From Diplolepis rosae (Eukaryota; Arthropoda; Insecta; Hymenoptera; Diplolepididae), in contig JAPYXD010000056.1 of NCBI GenBank assembly GCA_030998225.1, positions 930,001-994,000 of the forward strand: a DNA stretch of 64,000 nt, read 5' to 3'. Each line of letters starts with the position of its first letter. Within the stretch, counting starts at the first letter, position 1. The position numbers and the translations under genes are program-made. The notes under the pieces were generated by a model. That model did no database searches and was not told where the DNA came from. It was given only the letters and a program-made list of their open reading frames with translations. Of this stretch, positions 51,750-62,381 are shown one piece after another.

Positions 51750-54700
51750 ATGGCAGAAACCTTAACTCATAGATTTGTGACATTCCTTGGTTTTTTGTCA
51801 ATTTTACATGCCGCTTATTCAGCAGCTCAGCGTAAGTACTTGAACTAAATCTTATTATACGTACGAGTTTACAAAAACAGCTGATGTAGCAGGACATTAA
51901 GCTACGTAAATAAAATGGGGGAGAGTTTAATCGGAAAAAACGTTTGCGACAAGTTTTCGATTAGAGCAATTTCATGTTCAATGGTATGAAACTCTTATTG
52001 TAGTTATATCGCCGAAAAACAAGTCTGGAGAAAACAGAGAGATTTCAAATTCTTTAAAAGTAATTAATGATATTGTTTTAAAGAGTAATTATTATTACAT
52101 TCTCATCATCGATGAGAAGGTATTGGTTTTATGTGAAAAATGACTTTCGAAATTTTCATCAAATCTTTACGTTTTGAGACTCCCTGAGTCAGAAAAAAGG
52201 GTTTTTACGAAAGTGTCTGTCTGTCTGTCTGTCTGTAGGTCGTGTGCGGCATAACTCTCGACAGAATTATCAGATTGAATTGAGCTTTGGTACACTTTAT
52301 CGGAGCCGAAAAAGTAAGGACAAGTTCGTTAACCAGCCACATCCAATAAAAATTGAGGGATTGAGCACTACTTTTGTATTTTTGAAAATAATTTTTTAAA
52401 AAAATAAAAACTTTCAATACTGATTTTTGATAGTCCTCATAAATCTCTACAAATTATCCTGATAACATTTTTTAAATAAATCAAAATTAGAAATGTTACA
52501 GCATATTCAAATTCGAAAAAAGTCAATATCAAAATTCCATTTTCAAGTTAAATTATACGAGATACGAAAAACCGTTATGGTACAATATTATTTTTTACAT
52601 AAAGACCTACAAATTTGAATTGTAACACTTTTTCATAAGATGCATATTTTTCTTATTAATTTAAAAAAAACCATTGAAAATCCAAAATTCAATTTTTTAA
52701 CAATAATATGTGAAATACGAAAAAAACGTAAGAATACAAAGTTGTTCGTTTCAAAAAGATCTACAAATTTTGTCTCACACAGTTTCTGATAAAAGATATA
52801 TTTTTCGTTTCAATTCCAAAAAATACGATCAAAATTCAAAAATTCCATTTTTTAGACAAAATATGTGAGATACAAAAAAAACTTTTAGATGAAAAATTGT
52901 TTGACTAAATAAGGTCTACACATTATTATCGGGAAATTTCTCGACAGGATGTATATTTTAATTTTTTGATTTTTAATATTGAAAAAATTCGATTTTTTTT
53001 ACCAAAATATGTGAGATACGAAATAAGCGTTGTTCTGCAAAATCGTTTCCTTAAATAAAGTCTACGATTGTTTTTCTTTTTTGAGATATTTGGAAGAAAA
53101 TAAATTTATCAATAATCATGTAATTTATTAAAAAGTTACAAAAATGCATACAGAAAATCGAGCGCGAAGCGCGAGTGTCATGATGAGAATGTGTTCCTTA
53201 AGGCCGATAGAGCCTTAAGTAAATTGAATTTCCTGTCTCACTTAAACTGAAAAAGAAACTTAATTTGAGAAAATGACTAATTTACATCATCTTTAATATC
53301 ATTAAATTGGTTTGAGCTTCAGTATTAAATTATAAGAAATAAACTTAAACGTATGCGAAGAGCACACGACCGAGCGCGAAGCGCGAGGTCCAGAAAGAAC
53401 GGAGCGCGAAGCGCGACGATCAAATCGCGCGCCCTAGGCGCGCTTAAACTTGCGAGCGAAGCGCGCGATGAGAATGTGCCCGCGAAGCGGGCAGATTTTT
53501 TTTTATTTAAAAAATGTTAACTTACAGAAATTATTTTCTTGAAAACTTTTATTCCTGATTAAACTTTTTTACATTCTCATAAATGAGAAAATATTAATTT
53601 TATGTGAAAAATTACTTTCGAAATTTTTATCAAATCTTTACTGGAGCAGAAAAGTTTTTTTTGGGGTTTTGAAAGAAACTGAATAAATCTAAAATTCCAA
53701 TACTGGTTTCTGATAGTGCTCATGAATGCGAAAAAAAGTAATGATACAAAATTGTTTACTAAATAATGTTATACATGTTTAAATCACAATATTTTTTCAT
53801 AAGAAGTATATTTTTCTTTTTAATTTGAAAAAAATACTAAAAAACGTAAGTTTCTAAAATTGAGCCCACGGGAAGAAGAACTCGCCGAGCGCTTGAAAAA
53901 GGGGAAAAGAATTGTCCACTTTTTAAAATTGAAGTAAAAAAAAAAGTTATAAAAACTCAAAATAAAAAAATATAAGCTGATAGAGCTTGGCAAAATGTAA
54001 CTTTTATTCCTCAAGTATTTTTTAGTCCAACATGATTATTACGAAAAAAGAAATATAAAAGGCATTTTTCGAATAACCTAAAATCAATGTTTCAAAAACA
54101 TAAATTGCGGTTTCTCGGTAAGTACTGCACGCAATGGATTAAATTTTGCGTATTTTTATTCAGTTGCTTATTCGCACAATTCATCATATATATAAGGTTT
54201 TGGAGGTGGGAGAAGTTTGAACTTAAATAATTTTATTTTATTGTTACATATTATGAATTTTAATGATTTCCAGTGGCAAATATTTAAACGAATGTCCAAA
54301 TAAACTAAGAAAACCGTAGAATTCTGTTGAATAATTCAACTTTAGCGCTTCGTGCGTCGCGTGCTTTTTATTAACAACCTTCTCAAATCTTTATTTTTAG
54401 TACGGAGAATTTGAAATTTTCCGAAAAACTTCTTTAAATACAAATAAATAACTTTGTCACTTCATATTTTTCGAAACATAAAATTTATTCGTCACTTTTT
54501 CACTCCGAATCGCGAAAAACAAAGAATTAACAGGTATTGATTTGTTATTGAATATTATCTAATGTTGATCGTATTTATTGTTTTTAAATGACTATTCGGC
54601 ATCAGCAATGAATACTAAGTAAAAATACGTAAAATTTAATCCATTGCGTGCAGTACTTACCGAGAAATGGCAATTTATGTTTTTTGAAACATTGATTTTA

Positions 54701-57700
54701 GGTTATTCAAAAAATACCTTTTATATTTCATTTTTCGTAATAATCATGTTGGACTAAAAAATACTTGAGGAATAAAAGCTACATTTTGCCAAGCTCTATC
54801 AGCTTATATTTTCTTATTTTGAGTTTTTACAACTTTTTACATTCTCATCATGGATGAGAAGGTATTGGTTTTATGTGAAAAATGACTTTCGAAAATTGAA
54901 TTGAGCTTTGGTACACTTTATCGGAGCCGAAAAAATAAGGACAAGTTCGTTAACCAGCCACATCCAATCAAAATTGAGGGATTGAGCACTACTTATGTGT
55001 TTTTGAAAATAATTTTTTTGAGAAAATCAAAAATTTCAATACTAGTTTTTGATAGTGCTCATAAATCTCTACAAATTTTCCTGATAACATTTTTTGATTA
55101 AATGAAAATTAGAAATGTTGCAGCATATTCAAATTCGAAAAAAGTCAATATCAAAATTCCATTTTCCAGTTAAATTATACGAGATCCGAAAAAACGTTAT
55201 GATACAATATTATTTTCTACATAAAGGCCTACAAATTTGAATTGTAACATTTTTTCATAAGATGCATATTTTTCTGTTTAATTAAAAAAAAAATTATTGA
55301 AAATCCAAAATTCAATTTTGTAACAATAATATGTAAAATACGAAAAAAACGTAAGAATACAAACTTGTTCGTTTCAATAAGATCTACAAATTTTGTCTCA
55401 CGCAGTTTCTGATAAAACATATATTTTTCGTTTCAATTCCAAAAAATACGTTTACAATTAAAAAATTCAATTTTTTAGACAAAATATGTGAGACACAACA
55501 AAAACGTTTAGATGGAAAATTACTTGCCTAAATGAGGTCAACAAATTCTCATTAAGACATTTCGGGACAGGATGTATATTTTATGTTTTGATTTTTAATA
55601 TTAAAAGAATTCGATTTTTTTCACCATAATATGTGAGATACGAAATAAGCGTTGTTCTGCAAAATCGTTTCCTTAAATAAAGTCTACGATTGTTTTTTCT
55701 TTTTGAGAGATTTGGAAGAAAATAAATTATTTTAATCATGTAATTTATTAAAAAGTTACTGAATTGTATACAGAAAATCGAGCGCGAGTGTCATGATGAG
55801 AATGTGTTCCTTAAGGCCGATAGAGCCTTAAGTAAATTTAATTTCCTGTTTCACATAAACTGAAAAAGAAATTTAGTGAATTTGAGAAAATGTGTAATTT
55901 TCATCATCTTTAATATTATAAAATTGGTTTGAGCTACAGTATTAAATTATAAGAAATAAACTTAAATGTATGCGAAGAGCACAAGACCGAGCGCGAAGCA
56001 CGAGGTCCAGAAAGAACGGAGCGCGAAGCGCGACATTCAAAAATTTCGGAGCGCGCAGCGCGGTGACGAAATCGCGCGCCCTAGGCGCACTCACACTTGC
56101 GATCGAAGCGAGCTGCGTGCGATGAGAATGTGCCCGCGAAGCAGGCAGATTTTTTAAGTCTATTTTATGTAGAAAATCCATTCAAGTTTTACTCATTTTT
56201 CCAATGTTGTCTTTTAGACTGTAATTGCTATTATTTTATATATTTCATGGTATTTTTTTCTTGTTGCAATGGTTTCCATTCATTTTGAGATGCATATACT
56301 CTTACAGTTAAAATAGACAAAACATGATGACCAAGAGTAAACTGTAGAATTGAGTATGAGTGCGAGGACAAACTTATACACAGGCATATTGCTGTTACAC
56401 TCACACTCATAATTGTATTCAACTTAGCAAACGATCTTCTATATGATCAATATATACGAGTAATGCCTGCAGTTGCCTTCGATAACGCCACAGATGATAT
56501 TTTAATTTTCTGATCACGTGAATGATATTGTTGCCTTCTATGTCACGGAAATTGTTACCCTAGAGAATAGTAGGGCCTACAACAGCTATTTGTACATGTG
56601 CGATGTCTAAATTTTTAATAACCCGCCTATACACGATATTTTTTTTCCACCCTCCTTGAAAACAAACATGTGAAGCAGCTAGAGGATTTTTAATTAACTT
56701 TTCACCAACGATCTGAAATTGGTTGAGACATAAGCATGTAGGCCCACTGACGGAATGCACATGTGCAAAACTCACTGGCCTGGAAGCGGCCACATTGCGC
56801 CTGCTTCACGTGCATACAATGACAGTACAATTGCCAGTCGACTCCTCAAACCAACTGAGCTACACAGGCATCCAACATACCCCATTCCACAGGAAGACTT
56901 CATTATATCACTTTACAGCATTCGGGTGTATTGATTAATAGATGGGTAAGTCATAGGCAATTTCAAATTCTTAGTTTGCTGAACGCGAATTTCTTATACT
57001 TATGAATTCATAATCTTTCTGCGGGAAAAGAGAAGCTTTCGATTCTGTCGGGATTCGACCCCGAGTCTTTCGATTTCCAGTCGATTTCTCTTCAACGTTT
57101 ATACGTCCAAGCGATTTTTAATACCAGGAATATTTTTTATGTAAATAAATAAAGTGCATATTCGAGCCCAGTAAATTACTTCAGGGGCACGAGATACTTA
57201 GGGAATTAGCAAATTTAATTGATTTTAGGTTTCTACCTGTTTGTGCCTAAAATAGATGAAATTTTGTTTTTTTAAATTTGGGAAATGGTAGAGAAGATAA
57301 AAACGAATGTACATATACTATTTTTCTTTCAGAATATAAAAAAAAGTTTAATTTTTGCAAAATCTATAAAAGGTTTTTATCTATTATCAAAGCCAAAAAT
57401 AGTTTATCTACGTGCATTTTTTTCTACCATTTCCCAAATTCCAAAAGAAATGGTAATGTATTTTGGACGTAAACATGTAGAAACAGAACTAAGTTGTTCG
57501 CATGAACTTGCTACTTTTATCAAGCATTACATGCCCTTAAATCTGTCGAATACAATTCAGTTTTATACTCAATCAATTACATATTGCCTATTTTTTGTAA
57601 AACCATTATTAATTCTTGATCAGTATAACAGAAGATATACGTCATATGATTTTAGTAGAAACATGTACTCTAGCAGACCCGGTCTACTAAACGGTCAGCG

Positions 57701-59157
57701 AATTCGCTCACCATTCACTGGCCGTTCACTGACCATTCGCTGACCTCATAATAATATGAATAGGAAGAGCATAAAAACATTTAAATTGTTCAATTATGAT
57801 TTTGCGGTATATTTTGAGTTTAAAGGTATTATTTATTTTTTAAGCGTTGAAAACTAAGAAGAAACATAATACCTCTCATTGAAGGCAGTGCAGTGTTCTA
57901 GCTGCAAAACTACGTTGATACAAATGGGCTTGTATAAAAAAATATCAAATAAATAATTTAGAATAATTGAGGAAAGGTTCTACTGTAAAATAAGTGGAGC
58001 ACAATTGCAAAGCACAAAAATTCAAGTTCTATGTCAGCTCGAAACCGAAACTGCAGAGTGCTCTTAATATCACTTTGCACTTTAAAAAGAGGAGTGGTGT
58101 ATATTCAGTTAGGGCATAAGCAACAAGTTTGCATTGTAATGTTAACCAAGAAGGGCTCGTATGAATATTTCGGTAGTTAAAGGGCCCCCTTCAATCTGCA
58201 ATGAAAGAAATCCTTCTGGTTGCCTTCTATAAACGCCTATCCTTGATTAAACAAATTAGTATAATTCAGCCAACAAGATCAATGCTGTTGACTGATAAAC
58301 AATCCCCATTCTCACGTGGAATGGCAAGAAAAACCTCTACATGGACGCATCCCCGGGTGTAAGATCAACATAACGTGAAAGAGGCCTTCGACTTGTGGTT
58401 GCGCAAAGGCAAAATGTTTCCGGAAACAGAGGGCTGTGAGAATTAAAGCTTACTACCCTATCGTGATTCCATCTATAGGGAACGTGCATGCGAACTACGT
58501 AAATCAACTGGAAGTCTGTTCCTCCCTTGACTATGAGAAAAAAGGGGCAAAATGTTTCTTGTCCTATGATAGAGAAACGTTGCTGGATATTTATTCCTCA
58601 ATACCTTTAAGACTTTTACTCTATATATTTTGTTTTTCTTTTTATTTACTCAATTTTAATTTTTAATGTCTTGACTGAATGAATTATAAAGTACATTTTG
58701 TTTTTTGGGACTCGCGCTTGCCTTCGTTTAAAAATCCATTATGAATTAATATACTTACTATGGGGCATAATACGTTAAGAATTTCCACCTCAGTTTTTGT
58801 ATACAAAATATAAATTTAATGAATACCAACAATACAATTACTTAGTCAGTTAGTAAATGAATTCAAAACCATTATTTATATTTTTATATATAAAAACTAA
58901 ACCTTAATACAGTTACTTTGGAATTCAGAGAAATAATCAAATTGACAGCTCATTTCTTTTATATGATTTCAAAGATGATAAAAAAGCTATTTTTTTGAGC
59001 TAATAAAATTTGATCTGAATTTTCCAACAAATCAGGATTGTTTTTGTTTGAAAAGGATAAAACTAACAATATTATAATAACTATTTCTAACGATTTTGTT
59101 CTAGATCGTTCGTATTTACGAATTACGGAGCAAGAATTCACAATGTTGCCTATTGAC
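51750..59157 (+). CDS. EMC5: EMC5/MMGT1, ER membrane complex subunit 5, exons 1-2
   Basis: Exon 1 (51750-51831) encodes MAETLTHRFVTFLGFLSI and LHAAYSAAQ, the first membrane helix, and ends one base into a codon before GTAAGT. Exon 2 (59105-59157, after TTCTAG) supplies the other two bases, giving His, then RSYLRITEQEFTMLPID, and ends before GTAAGT. The joined HAAYSAAQ-HRSYLR-TE-LPID pattern is the conserved N-terminal half of EMC5 (membrane magnesium transporter 1 family), a subunit of the ER membrane insertase complex. The usual protein is about 105-130 residues with two helices; the second helix (exon 3) is not in the remaining 4.8 kb. Intron 1 is 7273 bp and repeat-filled. No damage is seen in either exon, so the gene is probably functional. 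Confidence 0.9.
52215..52236. repeat. (GTCT)n microsatellite
   Basis: Five GTCT units plus GT inside copy A. Copy B lacks this part. Confidence 0.95.
53158..53495. repeat. GCGAAGC mini-hairpin cluster, copy A
   Basis: The 7-mer GCGAAGC occurs at 53164, 53376, 53406, 53456 and 53482, each within a longer palindrome, mostly GAGCGCGAAGCGCGA. A further palindrome GCGCGCC-CTA-GGCGCGC lies at about 53427-53443. The bases around are AT-rich, so the GC palindromes stand out strongly. Confidence 0.9.
53567..53690 (+). repeat. start of a third hairpin-tailed repeat
   Basis: TTACATTCTCATAAATGAGA followed by ATTTTATGTGAAAAATTACTT and CAAATCTTTACTGG resembles the first 110 bp of copy A with about 15% differences. 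The rest of the unit is replaced by the foldback at 53934. Confidence 0.7.
53934..54838. mobile_element. foldback element in intron (~905 bp)
   Basis: Left arm 53934-54160 and right arm about 54612-54838 are reverse complements. Shared words include AAGCTGATAGAGCTTGGC, CCTCAAGTATTTTTTAGTCC, GTTATTCRAAAAATRCC and GTAAGTACTGCACGCAATGG. The loop of about 450 bp has no gene. It joins copy B directly on its right. Confidence 0.8.
54839..56150 (+). repeat. hairpin-tailed intronic repeat, copy B
   Basis: Starts ACATTCTCATCATGGATGAG and follows copy A at about 90-95% identity, except for a deletion of about 130 bp (the GTCT run and surroundings). Ends with the same tail: GATGAGAATGTG, CCCGCGAAGCAGG and T-run. 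The direct repetition with copy A spans about 2.7 kb. Confidence 0.8.
55780..56150. repeat. GCGAAGC mini-hairpin cluster, copy B
   Basis: Exact GCGAAGC is seen at about 55992, 56024 and 56136. Two other units have single changes (GCGCAGC near 56054, TCGAAGC near 56104) and the first unit has lost its core (GAGCGCGAGTGTC at 55781). The spacing otherwise follows copy A, with one extra unit at about 56048-56062. Confidence 0.85.
56151..56809 (+). other. intronic sequence, no gene
   Basis: No coding region or repeat recognised within the EMC5 intron here. Confidence 0.5.
56810..56878 (-). repeat. tRNA-like 5' half (possible SINE)
   Basis: The minus strand reads GGATGCCTGTGTAGCTCAG then TTGGTTTGAGGAGTCGACTG. 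GTAGCTCAGTTGG is a good tRNA D-arm and pol III A box. No matching B box follows at the right distance, so it is a relic or a SINE head. Confidence 0.4.
57040..57105 (-). repeat. tRNA-Ser-like 3' part (possible SINE)
   Basis: On the minus strand an anticodon-arm-like ATCGACTGGAAATCGA (loop with GGA) is followed by a 5-bp stem TCGGG-GTCGAAT-CCCGA, a good T-arm and B box. The acceptor and D arm cannot be formed, so this is not an intact tRNA gene. Confidence 0.4.
57285..57743 (+). other. 152-codon open frame, unknown
   Basis: The longest open frame in this part of the intron. It is hydrophobic and Ile/Phe-rich with no motif I know, and it ends within a tandem 11-bp repeat. Probably chance or a decayed repeat. 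Confidence 0.15.
57703..57746. repeat. four 11-bp tandem units
   Basis: TTCGCTCACCA, TTCACTGGCCG, TTCACTGACCA, TTCGCTGACCT in direct succession, preceded by the complementary GGTCAGCGAA at 57693-57702, so the block can also fold. Confidence 0.85.
57822..57900. mobile_element. CCCTAG foldback MITE, inner remnant
   Basis: ACATAATACCTCTCATTGAA followed by GGCAGTGCAGTG matches the inner arm of the foldback family. Termini are missing. Confidence 0.65.
57901..59104 (+). other. remaining EMC5 intron
   Basis: No gene found. A 76-codon frame at 58436-58666 has a hydrophobic tail without recognisable family. The last bases TTTTGTTCTAG form the acceptor of exon 2. Confidence 0.5.
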
Positions 59158-59464
59158 GTAAGTACTTTTTTTTCACATCCACAGATCTATAATTTTACAT
59201 TCACATACATGCATCTGCAATTTGTCTTTTTGCAAGAAAGAATTAGTCGCTTAAAAATTCGTTGACTTTGTGTACTAATCTGGGATACGAGAAAAGGGTA
59301 ACTAAAGTTTTGAAACCTCCTTGTTGAAGAATATGATCACACATACACACATCTATACATAGACAAACACAATGTTTTCACAGTATGCCTGACTTTGACT
59401 TATACCATATGCTAACCTATAATAAACCGACTTGATACAATCACATATAACGCTATAATACATC

Positions 59465-59672
59465 ATTCAATAAGTTACCGGTCTAACTAAGAAAAACACA
59501 GTTTTTTCGAGAAATTCAACTTTATTCATCAACCTAGTTTCCTCCAAGCGTAATACATTCATTCCAACGCTTTTCTAACTTTTCGATGCCTTTTTTGTAG
59601 AATGATTCGTCTTTGCTCTCAAAATAGGCCTCAGTTTCGGCAATCACTTCTTTATTGAAGCCAAATTCATTA
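59465..59672 (-). pseudogene. mariner transposase C-terminal end and TIR
   Basis: The minus strand reads EFGFNKEVIAETEAYFESKD then ESFYKKGIEKLEKRWNECI and LGGN before a stop at 59534. This is the typical C-terminus of mariner transposases. About 60 bp of 3' UTR lead to GTTAGACCGGTAACTTATTG, which looks like the terminal repeat. Upstream the element is cut off near 59672, so the catalytic core is absent. Confidence 0.8.
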
Positions 59673-59782
59673 GATATAAGGTAAACATATTTTTAGTTTT
59701 CGTTTTGAGTCAGTAGATATAAGGTCTGTATATATACATTAAGAATTCAATTTTTTGTCTTGAGTTGAAATAAGCTAAGAAA

Positions 59783-60860
59783 ATGTCGGGCAGGTGTAAG
59801 AATAATCCCAATTTTTTCTGTTTCGCCTGTGGTCTTTATATACCAACAAATCAAAGACAACTACTTACCGATGCGATTAAAACAGAATATCATAAAAGAT
59901 GCTGGTTTGCGATCAATGAGAATAGATCAAACAGAATATCGATTATCCTTCAGTAGAATTTTGAAAAATGTCAATCAGCCATGGGAACTTTAGTATTGCT
60001 GTCCTACTTGTGCGATTGAACTGAGGTCTGCAAGTCGAGGAAATAATCCAAATCTAAATTTTTGTACACCAATGCTTTAGAATGAACCGCAAAATCATAA
60101 TGTCGTACCATATCCATTTCTGCAATACCATACTCATAAATGGCATTTTTTAATGTAATCGAAAATAAGCGGCTTAATTCTGAAGGGGATGAACCAGAAC
60201 CGAAACGTTTGAAGAAAAACCCGATTTTATTCGATCAAGCTGAATTGAATGATCTCATAAGAGATCTTAATCTATCAGAAGATAAAGCTGAATTGTTGGG
60301 ATCTCGATTGAAGGAGAAGAATTTATTTAACGAAAATGTGAGAATTTCCTACCACATTCGCGAAAAAGATCTGGCCAAATTGTTTTCTGACGAAGACGGT
60401 CTTAATTATTGTAACTATGTAATTATTGTAATAAAATTGATGAAAGCTGTCGGACATAAGTATATAGCCAACAAATGGCGTTTATTCATCTATTCAAATA
60501 ATGCTAGTCTGAAAGGAGTTCTTCTGCATTTGAATGAGCCAGCAATCTCTGATGCCGAAAGAAGGAAAGTATTTTTATGGGTCTACAACTCTAACAACTA
60601 ATACAGGACAATATCTTTGGCCATAAATAAAATGCCAAAGAAAACATGTATGGATGGTATTTAAAGATGTTTGGGTCAACTTTTTGGGCAACACACGGTG
60701 ATCAAATTATAAGCAGCTAGTATCTGAAATGTTACAAACATACCGAAAATTGGATTGCCACATGTCGTTAAAAACACAAAAGCATTGGAATTTCCACGTG
60801 ATCTTGCGATGATGGAGATGATAGGAGTCGTTCTTCCCAGACCATGTAGAGAGATTGTCT
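59783..60860 (+). pseudogene. multicopy Cys-rich arthropod gene family relic
   Basis: It begins MSGRCKNNPNFFCFACG at the ATG at 59783. After a frameshift, CCPTCAIELRSASRGNNPN gives a second Cys pair. The longest open piece is 60140-60601, with EPEPKRLKKNPILFDQ, LNDLIRDLNLSEDKAELLG, SRLKEKNLF and NKWRLFIYSNNASLKGVLL. After more breaks, FKDVWVNFLGNTR and MLQTYRKLDCHMSLK follow to about 60780. I recall this arrangement from a repetitive family of uncharacterised arthropod proteins. Here it carries several stops and shifts and lacks about half of the usual length. Function unknown. Confidence 0.65.
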
Positions 60861-60879
60861 CAATCGATACCTGTATTAC

Positions 60880-61060
60880 AACAACCGCAAAGCACCAGAC
60901 CCAGATGGAATATCTACGGAGGATGTCAAGACAATCACAAGGAAGTCCGCATCTGTTGCTAAATATGTGCAGTGCGTGCCTCCTAGTGGGACTTTTGCGC
61001 TGAGCTAGAAAAGGCCGAAGGGCTCGTAAGGGACACTTTCCATATATTGGACTCATTATG
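60880..61060 (+). pseudogene. LINE reverse transcriptase scrap
   Basis: YYNNRKAPDPDGISTEDVK is the RT entry motif (RKAPGPDGI type) of non-LTR elements. A few bases on, in another frame, LLNMCSACLLVGLLR then ARKGRRARKG resembles the next block. Only about 60 residues are present. Confidence 0.55.
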
Positions 61061-61393
61061 TTGAAAATCATACTGTATGTAGGAAACTTGTAATCTCTAT
61101 TTTTATACGTAGTTGAAGCAATATTTTTTTATGAAATAGAATTGGAAAAAATATTTCGTTCATTTGGCCGTTCAAAACTTCTTAAAATAGCCTAAGAAGG
61201 TGAACGATTTTTCAATCATCAAAAAATCAAGCAATTTATAAAATGCATAAATTTTGTTTTTTAAATGAAAAAATGAAAATTTTGAGCCAGATAACACGAG
61301 ATACGAAAGAATGTCAAAGAAATAAAATTGGTGCCGTGAATGGTATTTCCAAGGTGTATCTACAATGCGGCAACATCGCATTAAGCCCAAATA
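61061..61393. other. spacer, no gene
   Basis: No feature recognised; the right edge is the TA before the pogo-type MITE. Confidence 0.5.
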
Positions 61394-61592
61394 CAGTAAA
61401 ACCTCATTTATCGGGACATTTTGTTTCTCCTCCAGCCACCACTCCTTGTGCATAGTGATATGAAGTGGGATAAGGTGAAAGCGTGGTAGGACTCCCACCA
61501 TGAGACTGAAGGTGGTAGTGGGGAGCTCCTCGAAATCCCGATAAACGAGATGTTTACATTTCAAGGGCGTCCCGATAAATGAGGTTTCACTG
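61394..61592. mobile_element. pogo/Tigger-type MITE (199 bp)
   Basis: It is flanked by TA (61392-61393, 61593-61594). The left end CAGTAAAACCTCATTTATCG and the right end read inward, CAGTGAAACCTCATTTATCG, are near identical over about 30 bp. CAGTNNAACCTC termini with a TA target are typical of pogo/Tigger elements. No transposase is present. Confidence 0.85.
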
Positions 61593-62381
61593 TATATACA
61601 TTTTCTCCTGAAATCATAATTTAAAAAAATATGGATCTTGAAGGTAACAATGGCTGCGCAAATACACTACTTAATTATGCTAAGATAATAATCCACATGT
61701 TTGGGTTTCTGATCATTAATAGTCTTAAAGATGGCTCTGCTTTCAAAGTAATCCTAAGATAAAGTAATCAATAAATTAATAACAGGGTACAGTTTCAAAC
61801 ATTCGCTTAAAATTCTTTCAATTGTTCTGTTATTTATGGTTTTTTTATTATTGGTCAGAGCCCAAAATGTATTCAGATGTATTTATAGAACTGTTTGAGT
61901 AGAATCAAGAACTCTCATCAAGACTCTTGGAGCTTTACGTCTGATTTTGCTTCATTGTAGATACCTAAAACGCACGCAATACCCTGCGCGGCACCCTAAG
62001 CGCGTCGAAGCGCATGATCAGAATATGCGAGCACATTTAGCAGATTTTCCTCCTTTAACTAGATGAACATAGACATTTTATCGTCACTGATTCGCGAAAA
62101 ATATTGAAAGGTCGCTTAAGGTTTATTTCATATAACACATATAAATATAAATTCAAGGTCGCTCAAGGTCATTTTTTAAACAAATTTGAATTTTATCTCA
62201 CACAGAGGGAAGTATATGACTGACAAACTTTTTTTTGCTGTCCTAAAAAAACCTTAGTTCTCCTTACAAAAAGTTTTGTCAAGAAACAAATGATAACGAA
62301 CTCTTTTGTTGGTTCAGCAAATAGGTTTGTTGGGTGAACTAAAAATTTGTTGGGACAACAAAAACATTTTGTCAGTTCGAT
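61593..62381. other. non-coding region with degenerate hairpin tail
   Basis: 61975-62050 resembles the tail of the intronic repeats (GCGCGTCGAAGCGCATGAT, CAGAATATGCGAGCACATTT, AGCAGATTTT), so a decayed copy of that family ends here. Nothing else recognised. A minus-strand frame across 62193-62510 spans the border of the next element and is rejected. Confidence 0.5.

Larger units (their letters stand above)
52097..53500 (+). repeat. hairpin-tailed intronic repeat, copy A
   Basis: It starts ACATTCTCATCATCGATGAG and ends GATGAGAATGTG plus the hairpin GCCCGCGAAGCGGGC and a T-run, so 11-bp inverted termini. Inside are (GTCT)5, a segment GCGGCATAACTCTCGAC, and several decayed sub-repeats around GTGAGATACGAAAAA spaced by about 100-150 bp (for example 52557, 52710, 52868, 53010). 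The last 350 bp hold a cluster of GCGAAGC hairpins. No coding capacity. Class unknown. Confidence 0.75.
51832..59104 (+). other. EMC5 intron 1
   Basis: It begins GTAAGT and ends TTTTGTTCTAG. It contains two direct copies of a ~1.35-kb repeat, a foldback, tRNA-like scraps, a tandem 11-mer and a MITE remnant, all described separately. All insertions are compatible with normal splicing signals at both ends. Confidence 0.85.

Noticed and set aside
53478..53500. Helitron 3' end
   Set aside because: A terminal hairpin is present but no CTRR follows it, and the unit has short inverted termini, which Helitrons lack.
57040..57105. Intact tRNA-Ser gene
   Set aside because: Only the anticodon-like arm and T-arm form; no acceptor stem or D-arm can be built.
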